A stretch of DNA of 64,000 nucleotides, from contig BPKE01000002.1 of the NCBI GenBank assembly GCA_026004975.1, positions 620,001-684,000 on the forward strand. The letters are read 5' to 3'. This stretch comes from Gammaproteobacteria bacterium. Lineage in GTDB: Bacteria > Pseudomonadota > Gammaproteobacteria > HTCC5015. The position numbers were made by a program, and so were the translations under genes. The notes under the pieces were generated by a model that ran no database searches, was not told the origin of the DNA, and saw only the letters and a list, made by a program, of their open reading frames with translations. This document shows, piece by piece, positions 53,639-63,318 of the stretch. Position 1 is the stretch's first letter. Every line of letters starts with the position of its first letter.

Positions 53639-54191
53639 GGAACCAGTGGGTTTCCAGGCAGGCGCGCAGGCGCAGGCGCGCGCGGTGCAGCATGACGTTC
53701 AAATGGTTGGCGGTGATGTCCAGTTGCGCACAGATGTCGGCGGTGGACCAACCCAGGCCTTCGCGCAGCAGGAAGGCCTGGGCCTGGCGCGGCGGCAGGC
53801 CGTCCAGGCAACGCTGGAAAACCTGCCAGAACTGGGCCTGGCCGAAGGCGCGCTCGGGATCCTGCCAGGGGGCGGGACGGACTTCGGGACGCCAGCGGCC
53901 GTCGGCGTCGAAGGGCGAGTCCAGGGCCTCTTGGCCGACCTGCTCGGGCTCCGCCCCTCGCCGGCGCAGCGCATCGGCGAGCTTGTGGCGCAGGATGGCG
54001 AACACCCAACTGCGCAGCGCCGCCCGGCCGACGAACTGGTGGCGGTTGGCCAGTGCGCCGGCCAGGGCCTCCTGCACCACGTCCTCGGCCAGCGCCGCCT
54101 CGCCCAGGCGCGCCTGCGCGTAGCGCAGCATCTGCGCGCGCAACTCGGCAAGGAACCCCGGATCGTCGAGTTGGGCGGAGGACGCCGACAC
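53607..54191 (-). CDS. ECF-type RNA polymerase sigma factor
   Basis: AALAEDVVQEALAGALANRHQFVGRAALRSWVFAILRHKLADALRRR; sigma4 LPPRQAQAFLLREGLGWSTADICAQLDITANHLNVMLHRARLRLRACLE. Confidence 0.9.
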   Translation of the reverse strand: MSASSAQLDDPGFLAELRAQMLRYAQARLGEAALAEDVVQEALAGALANRHQFVGRAALRSWVFAILRHKLADALRRRGAEPEQVGQEALDSPFDADGRWRPEVRPAPWQDPERAFGQAQFWQVFQRCLDGLPPRQAQAFLLREGLGWSTADICAQLDITANHLNVMLHRARLRLRACLETHWFRAGEGDRAQL

Positions 54192-54195
54192 GGCC

Positions 54196-55539
54196 TCAGG
54201 CGAACGCCACGGCGATCAGGCCGGCGCCGATCAGGCCGACCAGGCCGACCAGGGTTTCCAGCGTGGTCCAGGCGAACAGCGTCTGACGCGCGTCCAGGCC
54301 GAGCAGTTGCTTGACCAGCCAGAAACCGGAGTCGTTGACGTGGGAGAGCACGGTCGCGCCGCCGGCGATGGCGATCACCGTGCAAGCGCGCAACACCGGC
54401 GCGGCGTCGGCCGCGGCGACGATGGGCGCCAGCAGGCCGGCGGTGGTGACCATGGCGACGGTGGCCGAACCCTGGGCCACGCGCAGCAGGGCGGCGACCA
54501 GGAAGGCGAACAGCAGCACCGGCAAGCCGCTGCCGTCCAGCGCCCGGACCAGGGCGTCGCCCACGCCGGCCTTGACCAGCACCTTGCCGAACGCGCCGCC
54601 CGCGCCGGTGAGCAGGATGATCATGCCCACCGGCCGCATCGCCCGATCGGCGACCGCTTGCAGTTCGGCGCGGCCGAAACCGCGCCGCGCGCCGAGCCAC
54701 CATAGGGCCAGCGCCGCGGCGGCAAGCAAGGCGCTGAACGGGTGGCCGATCAGGGCCAGCCAGGCCGCCGCCGGGTGCGCCTCGCCGAGCCACAGCTTGC
54801 CGACGGTGTTGGCCAGGATCAGCACAAGGGGCAGCAACACGACCATCAGGGCGGCGCCGAAGGGGGCATCCTGGGCCGGCGCCCGCGCCTCCTCCTCGAG
54901 CACGGTGTCCGGCACACCCTCGGGCAGGCGCGAACCGGCCCAGCGGCCGAACCACACCCCGGCCACCAGCGCCGCGGGCAGGCCGGCGGCCAGGCCGACG
55001 GCGATCACCAGGCCGAGGTCGGCCTCGAGCATCGCCGCCACCGCCACCGGGCCGGGCGTGGGCGGCACGAAAGCGTGGCCGACGGCGATGCCCGCCGCGA
55101 GCGGCAGACCATAGTAGGCGGCGCTGCGGCCGCTGCGCCGCGCCAGGCTGTAGACCAGCGGGATGAACAGCAACAACGCCACCTCGAAGAACACCGGCAC
55201 GGCGACCAGCACCCCGAGCAGCGTCAAGGCCCACGGCGCACCGCGGGGACCGGCCCAGGCCAGCAAACCGTCCGCGAGGCGGCGCGCCCCGCCCGAAGCG
55301 ACGAGCATTTCGCCGAGGATGGCGCCCAGGCCGATGACCAGGGCGATGTAACCGAGGGTCGCGCCCATGCCCGCCTGCACCACGCCGGCGATCTCCCCGA
55401 CCGGGATGCCGGCGGCGAGCGCGGTGAGCAAGGACACGGCGGTCAGTGCCAGGAAGGCATTGACCCGCAACACACCGATCAGCACGACCAGGACCGCGAT
55501 GGCACCGGCCGTGACGACGAGCAGTTGTGGCTCGGACAT
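54196..55539 (-). CDS. GntP-family gluconate:H+ symporter-like permease
   Basis: 447 aa polytopic; GATLGYIALVIGLGAILGEMLVASGGARRLADGLL; HAFVPPTPGPVAVA. Confidence 0.9.
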   Translation of the reverse strand: MSEPQLLVVTAGAIAVLVVLIGVLRVNAFLALTAVSLLTALAAGIPVGEIAGVVQAGMGATLGYIALVIGLGAILGEMLVASGGARRLADGLLAWAGPRGAPWALTLLGVLVAVPVFFEVALLLFIPLVYSLARRSGRSAAYYGLPLAAGIAVGHAFVPPTPGPVAVAAMLEADLGLVIAVGLAAGLPAALVAGVWFGRWAGSRLPEGVPDTVLEEEARAPAQDAPFGAALMVVLLPLVLILANTVGKLWLGEAHPAAAWLALIGHPFSALLAAAALALWWLGARRGFGRAELQAVADRAMRPVGMIILLTGAGGAFGKVLVKAGVGDALVRALDGSGLPVLLFAFLVAALLRVAQGSATVAMVTTAGLLAPIVAAADAAPVLRACTVIAIAGGATVLSHVNDSGFWLVKQLLGLDARQTLFAWTTLETLVGLVGLIGAGLIAVAFA

Positions 55540-55640
55540 CTTCCCCCCTTCCGCGGCCCCGGACCGCGCGCGCCCCGATTGTCCCGGCGGCGGGGGCCGC
55601 GGTCAACCGCGCGAGCGGGTCGCCCGCCCGGGCGCACCGC

Positions 55641-56828
55641 TCAGACCAGCACGGCGCGGGCGAGGAAGGCTTTCAGATAGCGGGTTTCGGGGATCGCCGG
55701 GTGGACCGGGTGATCGACGTCCTGGCCGCCGGCGGCGAGGATTTCGACGTGCCGGTCCAGGTGGCGGCCGGCGGCGCGCAGGATGTCGGCGAGGTTTTCC
55801 GCGGGCAGATGCATGGAACAGGAGGCCGAGACCAGCAGCCCGTCCTTGCCGAGCAGGCGCAGCGCCGCCTCGTTCAGGCGCCGGTAGGCGGCCAGGCCCG
55901 CGCGGGCGTCCTTCTTGCGCTTGATGAACGCCGGCGGATCGACCACCACCAGGTCGAAGCGCGCCCCGTCGGCCTTGAGCCGGGCGAGGACTTCGAAGGC
56001 GTCGCCCTGGTGGACGGTGAGGCGGTCGGCGAAGCCGTTGCGCGCGAAATTCTCCCGCAGCGCCTCGACCGCGACCGGCGAGGATTCGACGCAATGGACT
56101 TCGGCCGCGCCGCCGGCGGCGGCGTGCACGCCGAAGCCACCCGCGTAGCTGAACACGTCGAGCACCCGCGCCCCCCGGGCCCAGCGCAGCAACCAGGCGC
56201 GCACGGCACGCATGTCGTAGTACCAGCCGGTCTTCTGGCCGGATGCGGGCGCGACGAAATCGAGGCCGTTTTCGCGCAGGGCGAAGCGCGCCGGCACCTC
56301 ACCGTGGACCGTTTCGACCGTCTCGGGCAATCCCTCCAGCGCCCGCACCGGCGCATCGTTGCGCAACAGGATGCTGCGCGGGCGCAGCACCTTGTGCAGC
56401 GCGTCCAGCACCGCTTCGCGCAGGCGCTCCATGCCGGCGGTGTTGAGCTGCACCACCAGATCGTCGCCGTAGCGGTCCACCACCAGGCCCGGCAGCAAAT
56501 CCGCCTCGCCGTGCACCAGGCGGTAACACGGCACGTCGAAGGCCCGCCGGCGCAGGCCGAGCGCGATCTTCAGGCGGTGGACCACGTCGCTGGACGTGAA
56601 CGGCGCCCCGCGCCGGGCGAGCAGGCGCGCGCAGATCAGGCTGTGCGGATTGACGTAAGCGACGCCGAGCGTTTCGCCGCGCGCCGTCTCGACCCGCACC
56701 TGTTCACCGGGCTCGAAACCGTCGAGCGGCGTGACCGCCGTGTCCACCTCGTTGCTGAAGATCCACAGGTGGCCGGCGCGCAGGCGGCGCTCTTCGTTCT
56801 TTTTGAGGCGCAGGACGGGCAGCGACAT
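55641..56828 (-). CDS. rlmI: Class I SAM-dependent rRNA methyltransferase (RlmI-like)
   Basis: N-terminal PUA RLKKNEERRLRAGHLWIFSNEV; VLDVFSYAGGFGVHAAAGGA; DLVVVDPPAFIKRKKD. Confidence 0.88.
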   Translation of the reverse strand: MSLPVLRLKKNEERRLRAGHLWIFSNEVDTAVTPLDGFEPGEQVRVETARGETLGVAYVNPHSLICARLLARRGAPFTSSDVVHRLKIALGLRRRAFDVPCYRLVHGEADLLPGLVVDRYGDDLVVQLNTAGMERLREAVLDALHKVLRPRSILLRNDAPVRALEGLPETVETVHGEVPARFALRENGLDFVAPASGQKTGWYYDMRAVRAWLLRWARGARVLDVFSYAGGFGVHAAAGGAAEVHCVESSPVAVEALRENFARNGFADRLTVHQGDAFEVLARLKADGARFDLVVVDPPAFIKRKKDARAGLAAYRRLNEAALRLLGKDGLLVSASCSMHLPAENLADILRAAGRHLDRHVEILAAGGQDVDHPVHPAIPETRYLKAFLARAVLV

Positions 56829-56906
56829 GGCTTCGGGCGGCCAGGCGGGAGGGCGCGCATCATACCCGCAAGGCCGCGCCCGGCCAAGGGCCACGCGGGG
56901 CGGTGT

Positions 56907-57305
56907 TCAGGCGCCGGCGCGGCGGCGCCGGCAATCGGCGACGGCGGCGCGCAGCGCGTCCTCGACCAGCACCGAGCAATGCATCTTCACCGCCGGCAAG
57001 GCCAGGGCCTCGGCGATCTCGCGGCTGTCCAGGGCCTCGGCCTCGTCGAGCGTCAGGCCCTCGATGCGTTCGCTCAACCACGAACCGGCGGCGATCGCGG
57101 CGGCGCAGCCGTAGGTCTTGAAGCGCGTTTCGACGATGCGGTCCTCGGCGTCCACGCGGATCTGCAGCTTGACCACGTCGCCGGCCTGCGGCGAGCCCAC
57201 CAAGCCGGTGCCGACCCCCGGCGCCTCCGGGTCCAGCGCGCCGACGTTGCGCGGCCGCTCGTAGTGTTCGAGAACGGCGGGGCTGTACAGCTCGAAGTCG
57301 ATCAT
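56907..57305 (-). CDS. iscU: Fe-S cluster scaffold protein
   Basis: YSPAVLEHYERPRNVGAL; FKTYGCAAAIAAGSWLSE; KMHCSVLVEDALRAAV (three conserved Cys). Confidence 0.93.
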   Translation of the reverse strand: MIDFELYSPAVLEHYERPRNVGALDPEAPGVGTGLVGSPQAGDVVKLQIRVDAEDRIVETRFKTYGCAAAIAAGSWLSERIEGLTLDEAEALDSREIAEALALPAVKMHCSVLVEDALRAAVADCRRRRAGA

Positions 57306-57315
57306 GGTCCGGTCT

Positions 57316-58536
57316 TCAGTGGGTGGCCCAATGATAGCGCGCCGGATCGATGCCCTGCTCGACCATTTCCCACAACGGCGACAGCGCCCGCAGGCGCTCG
57401 ACGGTGGCGCGCACGCGCGCCACGGCGAAATCGATGTCCGCCTCGCGGGTGAAGCGGCCGAAGGAGAAGCGCAGCGAACTGTGCGCGAGGGGGTTGTCCC
57501 GCCCCAGCGCGCGCAACACGTAGCTCGGTTCCAGGCTGGCGCTGGTGCAGGCCGAACCCGACGACACCGCCAGCGGCCGCACGCCGAGCAACAGGCTTTC
57601 GCCCTCGACGTAATCGAAACTGAGGTTGACGATGCCCGGCAGGCAGCGCTCGGGATGACCGTTGAGGTACACGCCCGGCAGCTCGGCGAACCCCCCGAGC
57701 AAGCGCCGGCGCAGGGCGCGCGCATGCGCCAGGTCGCGCTCCATCTCGGCGCCCGCCAGCGCAAAGGCGGCGCCCATGCCGACGATCTGGTGCGTCGGCA
57801 GGGTGCCCGAACGCATGCCGCGCTCGTGACCGCCGCCGTGGATCTGCGCCTCCAGGCGCACCCGCGGCTTGCGCCGCACGTACAAGGCCCCCACGCCCTT
57901 GGGGCCGTAAACCTTGTGCGCCGAGAACGACATCAGGTCCACCGGCAAGGCGTCGAGATCGATGGGCAGCTTGCCGGCGCTCTGCGCGGCGTCCACGTGG
58001 AACAGCACGCCGTGCTCGTGGCAGACCGCGCCCAGCGCAGCGATGTCCTGGATCACGCCGATCTCGTTGTTCACGTGCATGATCGAGACCAGCACGGTGT
58101 CCGGCCTCAGGGCCGCCCGCAGCGCCTCCGGGTCGACCAGGCCGTCCGGTTGCGGCGCGAGGTAGGTGACCCGGTAACCCTCGCGCTCGAGCTGGCGCAT
58201 GCTGTCCAGCACCGCCTTGTGCTCGGTTTTCACGGTGACCAGGTGGCGCCCCTTGTTCCGGTAGAAATGCGCCGCGCCCTTGATCGCCAGGTTGTCTGAC
58301 TCGGTGGCGCCGCTGGTCCAGATGATTTCGCGCGGATCGGCGCCGACCAGCGCCGCCACCTGCTCGCGGGCGGTTTCCACCTTTTCCAGGGCGCGCCGGC
58401 CGTACTCGTGCGAGCGCGAAGCCGGGTTCCCGAAGACGCCGTCGCCGGTCAGGCAGGCGCACATCGCCTCGGCCACGCGCGGATCGACCGGGGTGGTGGC
58501 CGCGTAATCCAGGTAAACGCCGGGGCCGTCGTTCAT
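57316..58536 (-). CDS. iscS: Cysteine desulfurase IscS
   Basis: [65 protein letters not shown]. Confidence 0.95.
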   Translation of the reverse strand: MNDGPGVYLDYAATTPVDPRVAEAMCACLTGDGVFGNPASRSHEYGRRALEKVETAREQVAALVGADPREIIWTSGATESDNLAIKGAAHFYRNKGRHLVTVKTEHKAVLDSMRQLEREGYRVTYLAPQPDGLVDPEALRAALRPDTVLVSIMHVNNEIGVIQDIAALGAVCHEHGVLFHVDAAQSAGKLPIDLDALPVDLMSFSAHKVYGPKGVGALYVRRKPRVRLEAQIHGGGHERGMRSGTLPTHQIVGMGAAFALAGAEMERDLAHARALRRRLLGGFAELPGVYLNGHPERCLPGIVNLSFDYVEGESLLLGVRPLAVSSGSACTSASLEPSYVLRALGRDNPLAHSSLRFSFGRFTREADIDFAVARVRATVERLRALSPLWEMVEQGIDPARYHWATH

Positions 58537-59681
58537 GCGGGGGTCTCCTGGGCGCAGCGGGTCGCGGTGATCTCGGCCAGGGCGGCGAGCAGCCGATCGA
58601 CGTCCTCGGCGCGGTTGCGCGGGCTGAAGCTCACCCGCACCGCGGTGAGCGCCAGCTCCGGCGCCACGCCCATGGCGAGCAGCACGTGGCTGGGCTGGTT
58701 GACGCCGCTGTGGCAGGCCGAGCCCGAGGACACCGCGATGCCGGCCCGGTCGAGTTGCAAAAGCACCGTCTCGCCGTGGCAACCGCGCAGACCGAACTGC
58801 ACCGTGTTCGGCAGCCGCTCGGCCCCGTCACCGAAAATCACCGCGCCCGGCAGCCGGCGCAGCCCCGCTTCGAAGCGTTCGCGCAGGGCCGCCATGCGGG
58901 CCGCTCGCTCGGCCAGCTCGGCCACGGCCAGCTCGGCGGCGGCGCCGAAGCCGACGATGCCGGCGACGTTCTCCGTGCCGGGACGCAGGCCGCGCTCGTG
59001 CCGCCCGCCGTAGAGCAGCGGCCGCAGCACGGCGCCCTGGCTGACGACCAGGGCGCCGACGCCTTGCGGGCCGTGCAGCTTGTGCGCCGAGAGGGTCATC
59101 AGTTGCACGCCCCAGCCGCCGAAATCGACCGGCACCTTGCCCAAGGCCTGGGCGGCGTCGCAATGCACGGGCACGCCGAGAGGGCGCCACAAGGCGGCGG
59201 CCTCGGCCACCGGCTGCAGCACGCCGTTTTCGTTGTTCGCCGCCATCACGCTGACCAGCGCCGGTGCCGGCCCGCATGCCGGGTCCACCGCGTCCAGGCG
59301 CAGCCGCCCCTCCCCGTCCACCGGCCATTCCTCCACCCGCCAGCCGCGCCGCGCCAGGGCGTGGGCCGGTTCACGCAGCGAAGCGTGCTCGACGGCGCTG
59401 ATCAAGAGGCGCCCGGGCCCCGGGGCGGCGGCGGCGACGCCGAGCACGGCCAGATTGTTCGACTCGGTGCCGCCGCTGGTGAAGATCACCTGGTCGGGAT
59501 GGGCGTTGACCGCGCGCGCCACCTGTTCGCGGGCGCGTTCCACCGCGCTGCGCATCACCCGGCCGTGGCGGTGCAGACTGGAGGCGTTGCCCCACAGCGG
59601 GCCGGCCAGGTAAGGACGCATCGCCTCCAGCACCCGCTCGTCGAGCACGGTGCTGGCGTTGTTGTCGAGGTAGACGGTCAC
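58533..59681 (-). CDS. Second cysteine desulfurase (NifS/IscS-like)
   Basis: GTG start, [62 protein letters not shown]. Confidence 0.92.
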   Translation of the reverse strand: MTVYLDNNASTVLDERVLEAMRPYLAGPLWGNASSLHRHGRVMRSAVERAREQVARAVNAHPDQVIFTSGGTESNNLAVLGVAAAAPGPGRLLISAVEHASLREPAHALARRGWRVEEWPVDGEGRLRLDAVDPACGPAPALVSVMAANNENGVLQPVAEAAALWRPLGVPVHCDAAQALGKVPVDFGGWGVQLMTLSAHKLHGPQGVGALVVSQGAVLRPLLYGGRHERGLRPGTENVAGIVGFGAAAELAVAELAERAARMAALRERFEAGLRRLPGAVIFGDGAERLPNTVQFGLRGCHGETVLLQLDRAGIAVSSGSACHSGVNQPSHVLLAMGVAPELALTAVRVSFSPRNRAEDVDRLLAALAEITATRCAQETPA

Positions 59682-60148
59682 GTCCGGCTCACCACCGCAT
59701 CGGCGGCCGGCCGGGGACGGCGCCGCAACACGCGCTCGCGCCCGACACGCCCGTTCACCACGTCGGCGAGGCTGATCTGGCCGAGGAACTCCTCGATGCG
59801 CCGGCTCAGGTCGGCCCACAGTTCGTGGCTCAAGCAGGGCTGCTCGCCCCCCTGGCAATTGCGCTGTCCGCCGCAGGCCGTGGCGTCGACGGTCTCGTCC
59901 ACGGCGCGGATGACCTCCGCGACGCTGATCTGGGCGGACGGCCGCGCCAGGCTGTAGCCGCCGCCCGGCCCGCGCGTCGAGCACACGAGGCCGTTGCGGC
60001 GCAACTTGGCGAACAGTTGCTCGAGGTACGACAAGGAAATGCCCTGGCGGCGGGAAATGTCGGCCAGCGCGATCGGATCGCCGCCGGCGTGCACGGCCAG
60101 GTCGAGCATGGCGGTGACCGCGTAACGCCCTTTGGTGGTCAATCGCAC
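59678..60148 (-). CDS. iscR: Rrf2-family Fe-S regulator
   Basis: [41 protein letters not shown] Cys cluster. Confidence 0.95.
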   Translation of the reverse strand: MRLTTKGRYAVTAMLDLAVHAGGDPIALADISRRQGISLSYLEQLFAKLRRNGLVCSTRGPGGGYSLARPSAQISVAEVIRAVDETVDATACGGQRNCQGGEQPCLSHELWADLSRRIEEFLGQISLADVVNGRVGRERVLRRRPRPAADAVVSRT

Positions 60149-60210
60149 GGCTGACGATCCTCGGACTGGCGGCGTCGCCCGCGGCCCGCGGCCGCCGGCG
60201 ACGTGGTCTG

Positions 60211-60243
60211 ATTATTCAATTTCCGAGTGGAACAGTCAAGTAT
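60211..60243 (-). promoter_or_regulatory. iscR promoter overlapped by IscR type-1-like site
   Basis: On - strand TTGACT(60234-39)-N17-AATAAT(60211-16); ATACTTGACTGTTCCACTCGGAAAT (60219-60243) resembles ATASYYGACTRWWWYAGTCRRSTAT. Confidence 0.75.
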
Positions 60244-60395
60244 TCGTCCTGCACCGCCGCGGCGCAGCGGGCGCCACGGCGGGGCGCGACGCCACGGGCG
60301 TCGGGCGCGAAACGGCCGCGCCGGCGGCCTGCGGCCGGCGGCATGGATCGTGCAACGCCGCGGCCGGCCGCCACGATCGCACCGGAGGACCCCCC

Positions 60396-60857
60396 ATGAC
60401 CACATCGCCCGTCTCGACCCGCGCCGAGCTCACCGCCCGCATCCTGGCCGCCAAGCGCCGCAAGGGGCTGAGCTGGAAGGCCATCGCCGAACGGTTCGGG
60501 CGCAGCCCGGAGTGGACGACCGCCGCCCTGCTCGGCCAGATGGCGCTCGATGCCGAGCAGGCGCGCCTGGCGGTCGAGCTGTTCGACCTGCCCGAGGAGG
60601 CCCCGGCGCTGCTCCAGGAAGTGCCGTACAAGGGCGCCCTGCCGGCGCTGCCGCCCAGCGATCCCTTGATCTACCGCCTGTACGAGATCGTGCTGGTCTA
60701 CGGCACGACCATCAAGGCCTTGATCCACGAGGAATTCGGCGACGGGATCATGAGCGCCATCGACTTCGACATGAAAATCGAACGCCAGAGCGACCCGAAG
60801 GGCGACCGCGTGCGGATCACCATGAGCGGCAAGTTCCTGCCCTACAAGGCCTACTGA
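60396..60857 (+). CDS. cynS: Cyanate hydratase (cyanase)
   Basis: KGLSWKAIAERFGRSPEWTTAALLGQM; YRLYEIVLVYGTTIKALIHEEFGDGIMSAIDFDM; KFLPYKAY. Confidence 0.96.
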   Translation: MTTSPVSTRAELTARILAAKRRKGLSWKAIAERFGRSPEWTTAALLGQMALDAEQARLAVELFDLPEEAPALLQEVPYKGALPALPPSDPLIYRLYEIVLVYGTTIKALIHEEFGDGIMSAIDFDMKIERQSDPKGDRVRITMSGKFLPYKAY

Positions 60858-61618
60858 TCGTCTTCCGGCGCCGCCGGCCGTCGCGGCGGCGCCGCTTCGA
60901 CGGCGCGCAGGATGCCGCGCAGGATGTTGATGTCCACCCGGCTCGGCCGGCTGCGGTAGAACAAGCGCCGCAGGCGGCGCAACAGCGTCTGGCGGGGGTG
61001 GTCGGCCTTGAGCACGCCGATGTGCTCCAGGGCGTGCTCGAGGTGTCCCATGAAGCCTTCGAATTCGGCCTGGGTGGCCGGCGGCTCCGCGGCCGCTTCC
61101 GGCCGCACCCCGCCCCGCCACTGGCGGCGCAGCTCGTAGCAGAACACCTGCACCGCCGCGGCGAGGTTCAAGGCGCGGTAGTCCGGATCGGTGTCGAGCG
61201 TCACCAGGGCGTGGCAGCGCGCCAGCTCGGCGTTGTCCAGGCCCGAGGCCTCGCGGCCGAACACCAACGCCACCGGACCGTGCGCGGCGGCGGCCAGGAG
61301 GCGCTGCGCGGCGGCTTCCGGTCCCAGCGGCGACCAGTCCAGGCGCCGGCGACGTGCACTGGTGCCGACCACGTACACACAGTCGGCCAGCGCCGCGTCC
61401 AGCTCGTCCACGCAGCGCGCGCGGGCGAGCAGATCGTCGGCGCCCGAGGCGCGCGCCGTCGCTTCGGCGTTGGGGTAGTCCTGCGGGCGCACCAGCACCA
61501 GCTCGCGCAGGCCCATGGTCTTCATCGCCCGCGCGGCGGCGCCGATGTTGCCCGGGTGGCTGGTTTCCACCAGGACGATGCGCACCCGGCGCAAAGGTTC
61601 GGGGTCGGTCGCGTTCAT
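60851..61618 (-). CDS. trmJ: tRNA (cytidine/uridine-2'-O-)-methyltransferase TrmJ
   Basis: RIVLVETSHPGNIGAAARAMKTMGLRELVLVRP; ALVFGREASGLDNAELARCHALVTLDTDPDYRALNLAAAVQVFCYEL. Confidence 0.94.
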   Translation of the reverse strand: MNATDPEPLRRVRIVLVETSHPGNIGAAARAMKTMGLRELVLVRPQDYPNAEATARASGADDLLARARCVDELDAALADCVYVVGTSARRRRLDWSPLGPEAAAQRLLAAAAHGPVALVFGREASGLDNAELARCHALVTLDTDPDYRALNLAAAVQVFCYELRRQWRGGVRPEAAAEPPATQAEFEGFMGHLEHALEHIGVLKADHPRQTLLRRLRRLFYRSRPSRVDINILRGILRAVEAAPPRRPAAPEDDQ

Positions 61619-61721
61619 GGCGGGCAAGGATACCCCAGCCGGACCGATCGCGCTGCGGTTGGCGCCTTGCGGGCGCCTTGCTATCCTACGCGCCCCTCGC
61701 GAGCGACCGCCGTTCCCACTC

Positions 61722-62507
61722 ATGCACCCATACGTCACCATCGCCGTCCGCGCCGCACGCGCCGCCGGCAACATCCAGCTTCGCCATCTCGACCGCCTGG
61801 ACACCTTGACCGTCTCCGCCAAACAGGCGCGCGATTTCGTCTCGGAAGTGGACCAGGCCGCCGAGGCGGAGATCGTGCGCGTCATCCGCCGCGCCTACCC
61901 GGACCATGCCATCCTCGGCGAGGAGACGGGTCGGCATGGCGAGGCCGAGGTCGAATGGGTGGTCGATCCGCTGGACGGCACGACCAATTACCTGCATGGC
62001 TTTCCGCAGTTCGCCGTGTCGATCGCGGTGCGCCGGCGCGGGCGCCTGGAAGTCGGCGTGGTCTACCACCCGGTGCTGCAGGAGTTGTTCGTGGCGGTGC
62101 GCGGCTCGGGCGCGACCCTCAACGACCGGCGCATCCGGGTGAGCCGCCGCACGCACCTCGAAGAAGCGTTGATCGGCACCGGCCTGCCCTACCTGCCGCA
62201 CCACGATTTCGACGGCTATCTAAAGGCGCTGCGCGAGGTGATGCGCCACACCGCCGGCGTGCGCCGCGCCGGCGCGGCGGCCCTCGATCTGGCCTACGTC
62301 GCCGCCGGCCGCCTGGACGGGTTCTGGGAATACGGCCTGAAGGCCTGGGACATCGCCGCCGGCGTGCTGCTGATCCAGGAAGCGGGGGGACTGGTCTCGG
62401 ATCCCGCCGGGGCCGACGGTTACATGGACAGCGGCGACGTGGTCTGCGGCAACCCGAAAATCCAACCCCAGTTGCTCGAGCTGATCCGGCGCGGACGCGC
62501 GGCTTGA
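61722..62507 (+). CDS. suhB: Inositol monophosphatase family protein
   Basis: MHPYVTIAVRAARAAGNI; ILGEETG; WVVDPLDGTTNYLHGFPQFAVSIAV; EYGLKAWDIAAGVLLIQEAGG. Confidence 0.95.
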   Translation: MHPYVTIAVRAARAAGNIQLRHLDRLDTLTVSAKQARDFVSEVDQAAEAEIVRVIRRAYPDHAILGEETGRHGEAEVEWVVDPLDGTTNYLHGFPQFAVSIAVRRRGRLEVGVVYHPVLQELFVAVRGSGATLNDRRIRVSRRTHLEEALIGTGLPYLPHHDFDGYLKALREVMRHTAGVRRAGAAALDLAYVAAGRLDGFWEYGLKAWDIAAGVLLIQEAGGLVSDPAGADGYMDSGDVVCGNPKIQPQLLELIRRGRAA

Positions 62508-62514
62508 GCGCCGC

Positions 62515-63300
62515 TCAGGCGCCGCGCGTCGCCTGCCACCAGCGCGGCAGATCGGCGACGCTGTCGAGCACCGCCGCCGGCCGCAGACCGCCCGAAAGAT
62601 CCGCCTCGCGGAACTTGCCGGTGCGGACCAGGACGCCGGCGATGCCGAGCCGCTGCGCGCCTTCGATGTCGCTGCGGATGTCGTCGCCCACCATCACCGC
62701 TTCCTCCGGCGCCGCGCCGAGCCGCGCCAGCGCGGCGCGGTAGAACCCCTCCGCCGGCTTGCCGAGCACCACCGGTTCGACGCCGCTGGCGTGCTGCAAG
62801 GCGACCACGAAGGGCGCGACGTCCAGGCGCAGGCCGTCGGGCGCCTTCCAGTAGCGGGTCATGCCCAGCGCCACCAGCGGCGGATGGTTGGGGGCCATCA
62901 ACAGGCGGAAGGCGGTGTTGAGGGTGGCGTAGTCCCAGGCCTCGCCGAGGTCGCCGATCACCACCGCACCGGCCGGCCCCGAGCCGCGCCAGAGCTTGAG
63001 GCCGGCGAACTCGCCCCGGCAGCCTTCGGGGACGAACAAGGCCACCGGGCCTTCGACGTGGCGGCGCAGCCAATCCGCGGCGGCGACCGGCGGCGTGAGG
63101 ATGCGGTCGGGCCCGGTTTCGATGCCCAGCGCGGCGAGCTTGGCGACCAGCGCGGCGCGGTCGCGCGAGGTGGTGTTGGTCAGGAACAGGTGGGGAATAC
63201 CGCGCTCGTGCAGCCAGCGGGCGGTTTCGGCGGCGCCCGGAATCGGGCGCTCGCCCTCGTAGAACACGCCGTCCAGGTCGAGCAGGATGCCGCCGGCCAT
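62515..63300 (-). CDS. HAD-superfamily subfamily IIA hydrolase (LHPP/NagD-like)
   Basis: ILLDLDGVFYEGERPIPGA; FLTNTTSRDRAAL; VMVGDDIRSDIEGAQRLGIAGVLVRTGKF. Confidence 0.88.
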   Translation of the reverse strand: MAGGILLDLDGVFYEGERPIPGAAETARWLHERGIPHLFLTNTTSRDRAALVAKLAALGIETGPDRILTPPVAAADWLRRHVEGPVALFVPEGCRGEFAGLKLWRGSGPAGAVVIGDLGEAWDYATLNTAFRLLMAPNHPPLVALGMTRYWKAPDGLRLDVAPFVVALQHASGVEPVVLGKPAEGFYRAALARLGAAPEEAVMVGDDIRSDIEGAQRLGIAGVLVRTGKFREADLSGGLRPAAVLDSVADLPRWWQATRGA

Positions 63301-63318
63301 GGCCGCCTTCGCGCGCCG

